DNA of 64,000 nt from Solitalea koreensis (GCF_900182575.1 NZ_FXSZ01000003.1:310001-374000); one strand, 5' to 3'; counted from the stretch's first letter, positions 35,673 through 44,755 are shown. The notes: generated by a model not told the origin, from the letters alone. Program-made: numbers and translations.

Positions 35673-36578
35673 TTACTTATCTCCTAAAATAATGGGAGCA
35701 CCTTTCGCATTCCCCATAATAATGATTTTTGAATTGGGAGAAGTTGCAATTTCTTTTTGAGCCTTAATCATTTCATACTGTAATTGTTTGTCGGAAAGGC
35801 TCTGGCTAATGATGTGTTGATAGTCCGAAATACCTTGAGCCTCTACACGTTTCCGCTCTGCTTCCTGACGTTCTTTCTGTAATACAAATTGCATTTTTTG
35901 TGCTTCTTGTTCTGCAGAAATTTTAGATTCAATACTTGCTTTTACAGATGTCGGTAGTTGAATGTTGCGAATAAGCAGTTGTTCCAGTATTAAACCTCGA
36001 CTTTTAAAATCTTTCGAAATTGAGTTAAAAATGCGGGTTTGAAACTCATCACGGCGAGTAGAGTAAAGGGCCACTGCATCGTAATAAACGGCATTGTCAC
36101 GAATCTTGGTTCTTGAAATTGGGCGCACAATTGTACTTTGGTAATCGGCCCCTATTTCTTTGAGTATACGTGGTGCTTCTGTTGGTAACACCCTATACAA
36201 AACCGTAAGATCAATAACTACTTCCAGTCCGTCGGCCGATAATACGCGAATGGCATCATCTCCTTGTTGATTGCCTTCGTCATGAGTGGATGACATGGTA
36301 TAGTTCTGCGTTTTCACATCGAACTCGGTTACCTTCACTAAAGGATTGACGATGTTTAATCCGCTGTAAAGAGGGGTGCCCTCTACTTTTCCGAAAATGG
36401 ATTTTACGGCAACAGTACCGGCCGGAACCACAACGAACATCGAGGTAGCAGCTCCAATCAACAGAAATGCAAGGCCAACAATACGGCCAATGTTTGTAAA
36501 ACCAGCAAATTGAGCGTTGTTTGGAAGGATAAATAGCGCAACTAACAAAATAGCAGTGCCTAGAACGATTAGAAACAT
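35673..36578 (-). CDS. Prohibitin/SPFH-domain membrane protein
   Basis: 301 aa. Two hydrophobic segments at the N terminus (about 2-20 and 32-52), then an SPFH domain (VPAGTVAVKSIFGKVEGTPLYSGLNIVNPL, LSADGLEVVIDLTVLYRV in parts), followed by a long Glu/Lys/Gln-rich helical region (EAQKMQFVLQKERQEAERKR) and a C-terminal beta tail (SKIIIMGNAKGAPIILGDK). Prohibitin-like proteins form ring oligomers in the inner membrane and are thought to shield membrane proteins from proteolysis. The large coiled-coil is as expected. It is followed (upstream in position, 36645 onward) by a small membrane protein gene on the same strand. Confidence 0.88.
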   Translation of the reverse strand: MFLIVLGTAILLVALFILPNNAQFAGFTNIGRIVGLAFLLIGAATSMFVVVPAGTVAVKSIFGKVEGTPLYSGLNIVNPLVKVTEFDVKTQNYTMSSTHDEGNQQGDDAIRVLSADGLEVVIDLTVLYRVLPTEAPRILKEIGADYQSTIVRPISRTKIRDNAVYYDAVALYSTRRDEFQTRIFNSISKDFKSRGLILEQLLIRNIQLPTSVKASIESKISAEQEAQKMQFVLQKERQEAERKRVEAQGISDYQHIISQSLSDKQLQYEMIKAQKEIATSPNSKIIIMGNAKGAPIILGDK

Positions 36579-36625
36579 GATGATTTAAATTAGGTTTAGG
36601 GTGAATGTTTTTATCATGAGGTAAA

Positions 36626-36659
36626 AAAAAAGGAAAGTAGTTAATTACTTTCCTTTTTT
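36626..36659 (-). terminator. Hairpin terminator overlapping the end of the small membrane protein gene
   Basis: AAAAAAGGAAAGTA and TACTTTCCTTTTTT are perfect 14-bp arms around a 6-base loop, with T-runs in both readings. It overlaps the last codons (KKGK) and stop of the 70-aa protein gene. Confidence 0.75.
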
Positions 36660-36857
36660 AGTCTTTTTTTCAATTTTCATTGCTTCTTTTACTTTTTTGA
36701 CGTACGCTAATTTTATCGCTAGAAAAAGAAAAAATGCTGCCGATACCATAGTAATCTTCAGTAAATTTTTTTCTTGAATGGCGTAAAGTATCGAAATTAG
36801 GGATACAAAAAGTAAAATATTTAAGCCTGTATTTAACAGGAGTTTTTTCCAAAGCAT
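36645..36857 (-). CDS. Small two-helix membrane protein
   Basis: 70 aa. Two hydrophobic helices (about residues 8-28 and 33-52) and a very basic tail (KKVKEAMKIEKKTKKGK). No known domain is recognised; proteins of this plan are common in Sphingobacteriales next to rhodanese or prohibitin genes. Its start lies 9 bases after the rhodanese gene stop, so the two are cotranscribed, and a terminator overlaps its end. Confidence 0.6.
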   Translation of the reverse strand: MLWKKLLLNTGLNILLFVSLISILYAIQEKNLLKITMVSAAFFLFLAIKLAYVKKVKEAMKIEKKTKKGK

Positions 36858-36866
36858 AAAAGATAA

Positions 36867-37184
36867 CTAGCTTACTTTGATGCTTGAATCAATCTCTGTA
36901 GCCCAAGCTTGAATTCCGCCAGCTAAATTATACAGGTTGGTAAAACCAAATTGTTGTTCGAGTTGCATAATAGCTGCGGCGCTACGTTTGCCACTGCGGC
37001 AATGAATAACTACATCTTTATCTTTTGAAATCTTATCAGTTTCGAGCAGAATGTTTCCTAAAGGAATTAATTCTCCTCCAATGTTAGCATCCTGATATTC
37101 AAATTCTTCGCGAACATCAATCAGTTGAAAATCTTCGTTATTATCGATCTTTTTTTTAAGTTCCTGAACGGTAATCTCTCTCAT
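36867..37184 (-). CDS. Single-domain rhodanese
   Basis: 105 aa. One rhodanese domain with FQLIDVREEFEYQDANIGG and the active-site loop HCRSGKRSA, Cys62 being the persulfide carrier. The loop of six residues after Cys suits sulfurtransferases of the GlpE/PspE type. It is cytoplasmic (no leader). First gene of a two-gene unit with the small membrane protein. Confidence 0.92.
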   Translation of the reverse strand: MREITVQELKKKIDNNEDFQLIDVREEFEYQDANIGGELIPLGNILLETDKISKDKDVVIHCRSGKRSAAAIMQLEQQFGFTNLYNLAGGIQAWATEIDSSIKVS

Positions 37185-37337
37185 TGTCTTGAAAATTTAA
37201 TGATAGTGAGGGTGTTGTCTTTTGTTAAACTGCGGTAAAGATAAATTATTATTTAGTTCCGAAATCAAGTTGACTCTTAAATCATGAAAAAATTACGCCC
37301 AGAAGACAAGAATGATATTAAAACAGCCCTTAGCTTT

Positions 37338-39890
37338 CTAAAAGTCTAATATATAAGCTATGCGAATGCCATTTTGAGCGACACCCGGATTGTTAAGATA
37401 AGTTAAACGTCTGATTGCATCTACTCTGAATAATTTGAAAATATTACCGATACCCAGACTTACTTCCATATAAGGTTTTTCGAGCGCGTAAGTGGTAGGA
37501 GTTCCATTGTCATTTGCAGGGAATTGATATAAATTGGAATGAACAGCAGGGTCATTTTCGCTTCTTAATCCGCCAAATGCCATTTTCATCGCCACAAACT
37601 CTCTCCATTTCAATTTCTTTATCAAAGGTACTTTGTTTAAAATAAAGCCTCCGAATGAATGATCGATAAATACATTAACCGAATGGTCACTTACAAATTC
37701 CATAAAGTTCATAAGGTTAAATGAGCTTCGTGAATAGATATAGCTTTGATTGGCGGGTATTAGATTTAATAATGGAAAAGGCACCTGCCCCAATACAATT
37801 CGTCCTTCAATTGCAATATCAGTATATCCGAGTTGCGATAAATAAGTTCGTTTACTTATGCCAGCTTCAACTGCCTGGTAATTGTAGGCTCCTCCAAATA
37901 AACCCTTAATGCCCATGGTGTATTTTGCTGTTATGATCGGGAATTTATTGGGTATTTGCGTTCGGTATGATTTGCCCTGAATCATTTGCTCATGTGGAGC
38001 CCAACGTAATCGTAATGATAGTTCAGATGTGGTGAGTGAGGATATGGTAGTGTCGGCGCCATTTATAGTGCTGATGTATCGCAGATCCAACGCAGGTGAT
38101 TGGGTAAATCTGTTGAATCCCCAATCATAAGAGAAATGATCTTTAAATTCTCTTAGGTAATTAAACTTATAATTTTCAGTATAAAGCCACTTATTATCTT
38201 CCCCTCTTTTAAACGACAGTAAGAAGCCATCGCTTTGAGCTAACTCCAACTCCTGCCCGGGAATCATGGTGGTGCGCTCATAACTTACCTTTAAATAATT
38301 GTTAGGGAACTTATAAATGGTTTTATGGTTTAAAGAGTAGGTCGTTGCCAGTTTATATTTCCATTTTTCGTCCTTGGTACCATAAGCGGCATAGCCTTCA
38401 AAATACCAGGGGTTGTAAAACTTAGGCAGTGTTCTTCCGCCAAATTTAAAGCGGCTCCCTTCTAATTCGTTGAAGCTAAAAAAAGTGCTGGAGGGTCCCA
38501 TCTCAAATCCTCCAAATCCATGGTAACCTGTTACCAGAAAATTCACAAAATTGGCCGTTCTTTTAAACTTTGGGATACTCTGTAAGGTGTCCATGTTTTT
38601 GTAAACGTTTGATTCGGAATGGCTTAGGGCTATTGCTCTGTTTTGCTTCCAATAAGCTTCGTTTTGTTTTAACTCTTCCGTATTGGTGTTTACGGTATCG
38701 TCCGAATAGAATGAAGCTTCTTTTGGATGGTTGATTACATAGTTTTTGAACGACATGCTTCGCTCTCCAACAACTCCAACACCTTTATTTCTTAGGAATC
38801 CTAAGTCTGTTAAAGCATCACTAGAATTTAAATAATAATGGCCAAGGCTATCCTGGTCAAAGGTTTGAATAACGTGTAAACTACGAATCCAGTTCAAATT
38901 CACATTTTTATCCAAGCCCATGTCAAGCCTTTTTACGGCAAATTTGCCATCAAGCGTAATGTATAGCTTTCCTTCAAATAGCAAGTCGCCTTTTACCCTG
39001 GGGGTAAAACTGATCTCTACCAATTTCGAAGTATCGTTTACAACAGTATCTGTTATAAAGAACTTGTAATAGTCTTGAGCATTATCGGCAATCGGACTTA
39101 AAAACTGATTGGTTACGATAAAGATATTGTTGGCATAAATATCAATATCTGCATAGACCCGGTTCAAGTAAATACTTACGCCGTTTTGATCTACATAATT
39201 GCTAATATCAACTTGTTGTTTTGCTTTAATAATGGTTTTAGACTTATTCAGTTCTTTGTTATAATAATGATCCGAAACCATTTCCTCCATGTAAATTGGG
39301 TAAAGTGTTTTACCTGGGATTTTAGTCGTGTCTTTATTCTCCCACAAAAACTTATAAGAAGCCAACAGTTTTTTATCCAAAGTTTTTTGTGGAAGATCAC
39401 TCAATGAGAAAACCAGTTTTTCATATTTCTCATACTCCAAACTTGAATAATTTTTGGGTTGGTTGATTGACTTATTATCGATTACTTTTTTAATTAAAGC
39501 CACCGCCGGATTGTCTTTATTTTTGTACTTGACACGCCGGGTAGCCCTTATCTCCGCCTCCGGAAGCGTTTGGTTGTTGGTAACCAGTTGTACATTCAAC
39601 ACTTGTTGAGCTCCGGGAGTAATCCTTTTGGTAACAGTTTGATAACTTAAATAGCTAAATTGAATAAGTGTAACCTTATCTGTAGTACTTAAGAAATAGC
39701 GGCCGTTGCTATCAGTAACAGTACCTTTGTTAGAATTGATGAATTTAATACTTACCGTTGATAATGCTTCTCGGCTTACGGCATCAATAACTTTTCCCGA
39801 AACTACTGTTGTTTGTGCAACCGAAGTGTAAGCCATGCTTAATAGTGCACACAAAATAGCCAGGTATAAGTAAGGCTTATAAGTAAACAT
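37338..39890 (-). CDS. DUF5686 outer-membrane-type protein with carboxypeptidase-like regulatory domain
   Basis: 850 aa. Signal peptide ending near residue 25 (SVAQ), a carboxypeptidase-like regulatory domain (about 28-110: VSGKVIDAVSREALSTVSIKF, GTVTDSNGRYFLS), then the DUF5686 region that begins AEIRATRRVKYKNKDNPAVALIKKVI and ends as a probable beta barrel with an aromatic last residue (IAYILDF). DUF5686 proteins are abundant in Bacteroidetes, are predicted to be in the outer membrane, and have no established function. Not a TonB receptor: no plug domain. Single-gene unit, divergent from the glycosyltransferase cluster. Confidence 0.88.
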   Translation of the reverse strand: MFTYKPYLYLAILCALLSMAYTSVAQTTVVSGKVIDAVSREALSTVSIKFINSNKGTVTDSNGRYFLSTTDKVTLIQFSYLSYQTVTKRITPGAQQVLNVQLVTNNQTLPEAEIRATRRVKYKNKDNPAVALIKKVIDNKSINQPKNYSSLEYEKYEKLVFSLSDLPQKTLDKKLLASYKFLWENKDTTKIPGKTLYPIYMEEMVSDHYYNKELNKSKTIIKAKQQVDISNYVDQNGVSIYLNRVYADIDIYANNIFIVTNQFLSPIADNAQDYYKFFITDTVVNDTSKLVEISFTPRVKGDLLFEGKLYITLDGKFAVKRLDMGLDKNVNLNWIRSLHVIQTFDQDSLGHYYLNSSDALTDLGFLRNKGVGVVGERSMSFKNYVINHPKEASFYSDDTVNTNTEELKQNEAYWKQNRAIALSHSESNVYKNMDTLQSIPKFKRTANFVNFLVTGYHGFGGFEMGPSSTFFSFNELEGSRFKFGGRTLPKFYNPWYFEGYAAYGTKDEKWKYKLATTYSLNHKTIYKFPNNYLKVSYERTTMIPGQELELAQSDGFLLSFKRGEDNKWLYTENYKFNYLREFKDHFSYDWGFNRFTQSPALDLRYISTINGADTTISSLTTSELSLRLRWAPHEQMIQGKSYRTQIPNKFPIITAKYTMGIKGLFGGAYNYQAVEAGISKRTYLSQLGYTDIAIEGRIVLGQVPFPLLNLIPANQSYIYSRSSFNLMNFMEFVSDHSVNVFIDHSFGGFILNKVPLIKKLKWREFVAMKMAFGGLRSENDPAVHSNLYQFPANDNGTPTTYALEKPYMEVSLGIGNIFKLFRVDAIRRLTYLNNPGVAQNGIRIAYILDF

Positions 39891-40032
39891 TCATCTATGA
39901 TTGTAGGATAATTTTAAAATAACACGATTAAAGGGCATTAAGTTTACCCGGGCCGACAGTTTTTTAAACAAACTTTGTGAAAAAGATCAGAAAGATTCTT
40001 GGGAAATGTTCCGGTAGATAAGTTGACTATTT

Positions 40033-40080
40033 AAGAACCTCTAAAATTGAGCGAACAATTTTCAGCGGGTTCTTATTTTT
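40033..40080 (+). terminator. Terminator-like hairpin between divergent genes
   Basis: AAGAACC (40033-40039) and GGTTCTT (40068-40074) enclose a second stem AAAATTG/CAATTTT, followed by ATTTTT. It lies in the 288-base space between two genes that both point away from it, so it does not end a visible gene. It may act as an attenuator in the leader of the glycosyltransferase operon or end a small RNA. Confidence 0.5.
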
Positions 40081-40141
40081 AAGCGCTTTTACTATTCACC
40101 CCTGAATTTTAAATAAATTTAACATAAACAGCTCATTATCT

Positions 40142-40149
40142 TAAATTTG
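40142..40149 (+). promoter_or_regulatory. Predicted -7 element of the glycosyltransferase cluster
   Basis: TAAATTTG matches TAnnTTTG and lies 29 bases before the preferred start codon at 40179. The -33 element is not clear. Confidence 0.35.
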
Positions 40150-40178
40150 TAATTACACATTTGGCCAAATTTTCTTCA

Positions 40179-41138
40179 ATGAGAGACTTGTCCGTAGTTA
40201 TTACCGTTTTAAATGAGAAAGACAATATTGAGCCCTTAATTGGCTCAATCCGGCACGCTTTGGCTGCAATTGATTATGAAGTAATTTTTGTGGATGACGG
40301 ATCTACCGATGGAACTCAAAAAGAAATCATCCGCCAGGTTGATCATCGCACTAAATTAGTGGAATTGCGTAAAAACTATGGGCAAAGTACCGCTATGATG
40401 GCCGGAATTGATCATGCCAGTGGTCGTTACATTGCTTTATTGGATGGCGATTTGCAAAATGATCCATCTGATATTCCATTCATGCTTCAAAAACTAAAAG
40501 ATGAGGACTGGGATGTGGTGGCAGGAGAACGCGTTAATCGGGAAGATGGTATGTTATTGCGTAAGATACCAAGCAGTATTGCTAATGCGATTATACGCAG
40601 TTCAACGGGCGTTCACATCCGTGATTATGGCTGCACGTTGAAAGTTTTCAAAAGTGAAATTGCGCATGAGTTGGGACTTTACGGTGAATTGCATCGCTTT
40701 ATTCCTGTTTTGGCGGCGTTGCAAGGCGCAAAAATTACACAGGTTCCGGTAAAACACCATCAGCGAATATTCGGAAAATCCAAATACGGAATTAACCGCA
40801 CGTTTAAGGTAATTGCTGATTTAGTATTGATGGTATTTCTACGTAGATACCTGCAAAAACCAATGCATCTGTTCGGCGGTATCGGTTTTGTTGCCATCTT
40901 AATAGGGTTATTTATTAACCTGTATTTGTTGGGCTTAAAAATTGGCGGCCACGATATATGGGGCAAGCCCATATTAATATTGGGGGTAATAATGCTCTTG
41001 GGCGGCGTGCAGTTAATTACAATTGGTATTTTAGCCGAAATAAACATGCGCACTTATTTTGAGTCGCAGCATAAAAAAACTTACCAGGTTAGAAAGATCT
41101 ACATGAATGACCAAAAAGAAACTGTGGAGCTTTATTAA
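40179..41138 (+). CDS. Family 2 glycosyltransferase, polyprenyl-phosphate type (ArnC/DPM-like)
   Basis: 319 aa. GT-A domain: SVVITVLNEKDNI, VDDGSTDG (residues 38-45) for nucleotide binding, LLDGDLQNDP (about 88-97) with the metal-binding Asp, and GCTLKVFKSEI. Two C-terminal membrane helices (about 235-260 and 270-295) place it at the inner membrane. Such enzymes load a sugar from a nucleotide donor onto undecaprenyl phosphate. ATG 40179 is preferred over TTG 40161. The stop overlaps the next gene by 32 bases, so the genes are cotranscribed. Confidence 0.88.
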   Translation: MRDLSVVITVLNEKDNIEPLIGSIRHALAAIDYEVIFVDDGSTDGTQKEIIRQVDHRTKLVELRKNYGQSTAMMAGIDHASGRYIALLDGDLQNDPSDIPFMLQKLKDEDWDVVAGERVNREDGMLLRKIPSSIANAIIRSSTGVHIRDYGCTLKVFKSEIAHELGLYGELHRFIPVLAALQGAKITQVPVKHHQRIFGKSKYGINRTFKVIADLVLMVFLRRYLQKPMHLFGGIGFVAILIGLFINLYLLGLKIGGHDIWGKPILILGVIMLLGGVQLITIGILAEINMRTYFESQHKKTYQVRKIYMNDQKETVELY

Positions 41139-41988
41139 AGTGGCGTTGAAAATCTTTATCACCGGGTTTTCCCTCTGGTGGGTTTTTCGAAAAATTGACA
41201 TCAGGGAACTGATTGAGGCATTTAAATCTACCAATGGTTGGTTCCTGTTTGTTGCCGCATTGTTTTTTATCCTTTCAAAGGTAATTGCTTCGTTCAGGTT
41301 GAATCTGTTTTTTAGGGCTATTCAATTACAACTTTCTGAACTAATTAATCTGCGCTTGTATTGGCTTGGCATGTTTTATAACTTGTTTTTGCCAGGCGGT
41401 ATTGGTGGTGATGGTTATAAAGTGTGGTGGCTGAATGCTAAGTTTGAAACACCTGCTAAAAAACTTTTGTGGGCGGTACTGCTCGATCGAATAAGCGGAC
41501 TGGCTGCTTTAGGTATACTCATTTGTTTAATTGCCTTATTCTTGCCTGTACTTAATCATTGGGATTGGCTCATATCACTAACCGCCATTTTAGGATTAGT
41601 TATATTTTACTTAATCTATCATTTCTTTTTCAAGGAATTTAAAGCCTGTTTTTGGAGTACGAACATCCAGGGATTACTGGTGCAACTGGCGCAGCTCGCT
41701 GCAGTAATTTTTATTTTGAATTCACTGGGAATTGAAAATCATTACAAAGAATATCTTATGCTGTTCCTGGTGTCATCGGTGGTAGCGGTACTTCCTTTTA
41801 CTATTGGTGGATTGGGCGCTCGTGAACTGGTTTTTCTTTTCGGTTCTCAATATTTACAATTAGATATGCATTACGCCGTAACCATAAGTTTGTGGTTTTA
41901 CCTTATTACTGCTACAGTGTCCTTATTTGGAGCCTATTATGTGTTCAATGAAAAGAAATTAGAATTGTCGGAAGGCCCTGTAGGTTAA
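41107..41988 (+). CDS. Integral membrane protein of the LPG-synthase/UPF0104 (YbhN) flippase-like family
   Basis: 293 aa with about eight hydrophobic helices. NLRLYWLGMFYNLFLPGGIGGDGYKVWWL and LPFTIGGLGARELVFLF (in parts) are the conserved loops of the lysylphosphatidylglycerol-synthase transmembrane region family. Placed between a polyprenyl-phosphate glycosyltransferase and an ArnT-like transferase, it probably moves the sugar-linked lipid across the inner membrane; this is inferred from context. It overlaps the preceding gene by 32 bases. Confidence 0.85.
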   Translation: MTKKKLWSFIKVALKIFITGFSLWWVFRKIDIRELIEAFKSTNGWFLFVAALFFILSKVIASFRLNLFFRAIQLQLSELINLRLYWLGMFYNLFLPGGIGGDGYKVWWLNAKFETPAKKLLWAVLLDRISGLAALGILICLIALFLPVLNHWDWLISLTAILGLVIFYLIYHFFFKEFKACFWSTNIQGLLVQLAQLAAVIFILNSLGIENHYKEYLMLFLVSSVVAVLPFTIGGLGARELVFLFGSQYLQLDMHYAVTISLWFYLITATVSLFGAYYVFNEKKLELSEGPVG

Positions 41989-42063
41989 GATAACACAAGA
42001 AACAATAATCCTCGTCGAGGCTGTAGGTAATGGATCGCTTATTAATCCTTTGTAAAGAAAATC

Positions 42064-42092
42064 TTGATTTCAAAAATCTTCCTTTACTTTTG
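42064..42092 (+). promoter_or_regulatory. Predicted promoter before the ArnT-like gene
   Basis: TTG (42064-42066), 18 bases, then TACTTTTG (42085-42092), an exact TAnnTTTG match. Transcription would start near 42100 and give a leader of about 185 bases containing an inverted repeat (42130-42163), so the last two genes of the cluster may be expressed separately. Confidence 0.5.
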
Positions 42093-42129
42093 TGTAATAC
42101 GCTCATTTCCAGGAGGTGATATTTGGTAT

Positions 42130-42163
42130 TGGAGGCATATCTATCGTTAATTCAACGCCTCCA
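42130..42163 (+). repeat. Leader hairpin upstream of the ArnT-like gene
   Basis: TGGAGGC and GCCTCCA form a perfect 7-bp stem with a 20-base loop in the predicted leader. No known riboswitch core is recognised in the 295-base gap (41989-42283). Confidence 0.3.
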
Positions 42164-42283
42164 TTTGAGATTATGCTATTCATAATTTGTTCATTATCGG
42201 TTAGCAATTTCCTAATTCTTAACTGACAGCTTTGCAATGGATTAATCTTTATTCTTGACTTTTTTATCATTCATCTTACTATA

Positions 42284-43873
42284 ATGGTCGCAGAAAAAAT
42301 CATTGCAGATAACAGAAATGGTATAAATATTACCATTATTCTTTTGTTGGCTGTACTGCTGTATTTTCCACATTTGGGTAAAACGCCCATTTATATATTG
42401 GACGAAGCGAAGAATGCTCAATGCGCCCGTGAGATGATGCAACGGGGCGATTGGATTGTGCCCACCTTTAATCAGGAACTCCGAACAGATAAGCCTCCCT
42501 TTCATTACTTTTTCATGATACTTGCTTATAAGATTTTTGGAGTAAATGAGTTTGCCGCACGTTTCTTTTCGGCCATTTTTGGTATTGGTACATTGCTGGT
42601 TACTTATTTTTTTTCAAGGAAGTTTCTGGGAGAAATGAAAGCATTCTTTATTGTTTTGGTATTGCTTTCTTCTCTTCATTTTACTTTAGAAATGCATTTG
42701 TCGGTTCCTGATCCATACCTGATTTTCTTGATAAGCACCGGGTTATTTTCGGTGTTTACTTTTTTGCAAACCGCGGAGAAAAAATACGTGTGGCTTTTTT
42801 ATTCATGCATCGGTTTTGGAATCTTATGCAAGGGCCCCGTTGCTATTGTTGTTCCTGGTTTGATCGTTCTGTTTTATCTGATTTTGGAAAAAGAACTCAG
42901 TCTAAAAAAGCTCCTGCAACTTCAGCCGTTTATTGGTTTGGCCATTGTGCTGTTATTGGCTTTGCCCTGGTATTATGCAGTCTATAAGGCTACAGATGGA
43001 GCCTGGGTGAAGGGGTTTTTATTCGAACATAACATTAACCGTTTTATGAGCGCAAAAGAAGGTCATGGTGGATTTTTCTTACTAACTGCCATCTTTATTT
43101 TTGCAGGCTTTCTTCCATTCTCCGTATTCATAGTACAAACCGTTAAGCATGTAAAGGCTTTTTGGCAAAACCCATTTATAAAATTCAGTGCCCTTGTTTC
43201 CGTGGTTTTCTTGCTTTTTTTTACAGTATCAAACACTAAACTTCCTAATTACCCAATGCCTGCATACCCTTTTTATGCTGTATTGTTTGGCAGTTTTTTA
43301 CACAGCTGGACAAGTAGAGAATACTCTGGGTCAATGAAAATGCCATTTATTATTTTATTCATTTTAATGTTGGCGATACCTGTGGCCATCTATTTTGTAC
43401 TCAAGAATGAGCCTCCAATCAGTCTGTTAGCTAACCTTTCCGTTTACTTTATCATTTTCCCGATAGGAGCTTTTTTAGGTTTTTACTTCTATCAGAAAGG
43501 TAATTTACGAGAATCAGTATATGCAGTTAGTGGTTCGTTTATGTTGATGGCTTTTGTTTTTTTTGGATGGATTTACCCTGTGGTATATGATCAAAATCCG
43601 GTAAATAAAAGTTTAGCACTACTGAACGAAAACAAGCCTTTGGTGGCCTATAAGATTTATAACCCCGGATATAATTTCTATTTAAACAAACCCGTTAAAC
43701 TGTTTGATGATACAGCTCAGTTGAAAGCCTTCACTAAAATACATCCTGATTATATACTCATTAGCAGGGAAAGTCTGAATCCTGAATTGCAATCAATTGG
43801 CGCCAAAACAGTCTTTAAGGGGAAAGATATTTTTGAAACGCCGGTAACCATAATTATGCAACATAAATTATGA
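42284..43873 (+). CDS. Family 39 glycosyltransferase (ArnT/PMT-like)
   Basis: 529 aa integral membrane protein with about eleven hydrophobic helices. The first periplasmic loop has ILDEAKNAQCAREMMQRGDW and LRTDKPPFHYFFM, the DE and KPP motifs of ArnT and protein O-mannosyltransferases, where the Asp/Glu pair is catalytic. The enzyme takes a sugar from undecaprenyl phosphate on the periplasmic side and puts it on an acceptor, such as lipid A or a protein. The C-terminal 120 residues form a soluble periplasmic domain. Its stop overlaps the start of the PAP2 gene (ATGA). Confidence 0.9.
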   Translation: MVAEKIIADNRNGINITIILLLAVLLYFPHLGKTPIYILDEAKNAQCAREMMQRGDWIVPTFNQELRTDKPPFHYFFMILAYKIFGVNEFAARFFSAIFGIGTLLVTYFFSRKFLGEMKAFFIVLVLLSSLHFTLEMHLSVPDPYLIFLISTGLFSVFTFLQTAEKKYVWLFYSCIGFGILCKGPVAIVVPGLIVLFYLILEKELSLKKLLQLQPFIGLAIVLLLALPWYYAVYKATDGAWVKGFLFEHNINRFMSAKEGHGGFFLLTAIFIFAGFLPFSVFIVQTVKHVKAFWQNPFIKFSALVSVVFLLFFTVSNTKLPNYPMPAYPFYAVLFGSFLHSWTSREYSGSMKMPFIILFILMLAIPVAIYFVLKNEPPISLLANLSVYFIIFPIGAFLGFYFYQKGNLRESVYAVSGSFMLMAFVFFGWIYPVVYDQNPVNKSLALLNENKPLVAYKIYNPGYNFYLNKPVKLFDDTAQLKAFTKIHPDYILISRESLNPELQSIGAKTVFKGKDIFETPVTIIMQHKL

Positions 43874-44541
43874 AAGCAATTATCATACAGCTACGATTCT
43901 TCCTGGTGGCTTATCTCCTGTTTTTAATAGCCGCCATTATTCTTTACCTGGCTGAAGGGCACGCAGGGTCATTTTTATTAATTAACGGAGCACATACGGG
44001 TTGGACCGACCAATTTTTCAAATACTTTACTTATGTAGGCGATGGCACTTTTTTCGGAATACTGATTATTGCCTATTTGTTCACTGACCGAAAAAGGTCA
44101 TGGCTAACTTTTTTAACTTTGGTGATAACCACTATTCTGGCCAATTTAATAAAACACCAGCTTTTTCCGCATACCTTGCGTCCTAAAACCTACTTTAACG
44201 ACGATCGTCTATTGCATTTTGTTAACGGAGTAGTGGTTCACAGTTACGGAAGTTTCCCTTCCGGGCATTCGATTTCTGCCTTTAGCATAGCCATGCTTTG
44301 TACTTATTTTTCAAAGGATAAACACCTCGGAGCTGTTTACGCGCTTATGGCCGCACTAGTAGGTTACTCCCGCATTTATTTAGCTCAGCATTTTTTATTG
44401 GATGTAATCATGGGGAGTTTAATAGGTGTAATTGCAACGTTTGGCTGCATACTTTTCGTTTCTAAAATCAGGATTAAAATTCAGAAACCTGTTTTCAAAC
44501 GCATGAGTGATAGAGAAGGAAAAGACATTACTGCCAGATAA
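43870..44541 (+). CDS. PAP2-family lipid phosphatase
   Basis: 223 aa with five or six membrane helices. All three active-site motifs are present: KHQLFPHTLRP (K..RP), GSFPSGHS (PSGH) and SRIYLAQHFLLD (SRx5Hx3D). It removes phosphate from a membrane lipid in the periplasm, such as undecaprenyl pyrophosphate or lipid A phosphates (LpxE/LpxF-like). The 4-base overlap with the ArnT-like gene indicates translational coupling, so I infer a joint role in sugar-lipid modification of the envelope. Confidence 0.9.
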   Translation: MKAIIIQLRFFLVAYLLFLIAAIILYLAEGHAGSFLLINGAHTGWTDQFFKYFTYVGDGTFFGILIIAYLFTDRKRSWLTFLTLVITTILANLIKHQLFPHTLRPKTYFNDDRLLHFVNGVVVHSYGSFPSGHSISAFSIAMLCTYFSKDKHLGAVYALMAALVGYSRIYLAQHFLLDVIMGSLIGVIATFGCILFVSKIRIKIQKPVFKRMSDREGKDITAR

Positions 44542-44554
44542 AATGCTTTTCGGA

Positions 44555-44574
44555 ATTTTAAATTCGAATGAGTG
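44555..44574 (+). repeat. 20-bp direct repeat, left copy
   Basis: ATTTTAAATTCGAATGAGTG. It matches the sequence at 44961-44980 in 18 of 20 positions in the same orientation. The two copies flank the toxin-antitoxin remnant. Confidence 0.5.
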
Positions 44575-44587
44575 TGGTTTGATATTC

Positions 44588-44755
44588 CTAGAATTTATAA
44601 ATATCTTTTCCATGTCTGATTTTCAAAATCTCTATAGTTACGATTTGATTTTCGATACGATAGATAATTCGATAATCATTAACTCGGATTCTATATAAAT
44701 CTTTAAATCCTTTTAGTTTTTTACAACCTTGTGGTAACTTTCGGTTCTGATACAC
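44588..44755 (-). pseudogene. RelE/ParE-type toxin, N-terminally truncated
   Basis: A 55-codon frame on the minus strand reading RKLPQGCKKLKGFKDLYRIR then VNDYRIIYRIENQIVTIEIL and KIRHGKDIYKF, ending with TAG. This is the C-terminal two thirds of a RelE/ParE mRNA-interferase-type toxin; the conserved GCKKLKG, YRIRVNDYRIIY and KIRHxKDIY parts are intact. The N-terminal helix pair (about 35-40 residues) is missing: the frame meets a stop just upstream and the only start is an internal GTG. It overlaps the end of the antitoxin frame by 35 bases, so a deletion has joined the two genes. Confidence 0.75.

Noticed and set aside
42108..42120. AGGAGGTGAT read as a ribosome-binding site
   Set aside because: No plausible reading frame starts just downstream; the next gene starts 165 bases later, and this phylum rarely uses strong Shine-Dalgarno sites.
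44507..44698. 63-codon plus-strand frame after the PAP2 gene
   Set aside because: It is antisense to the toxin remnant, whose RelE-type translation is far more convincing.
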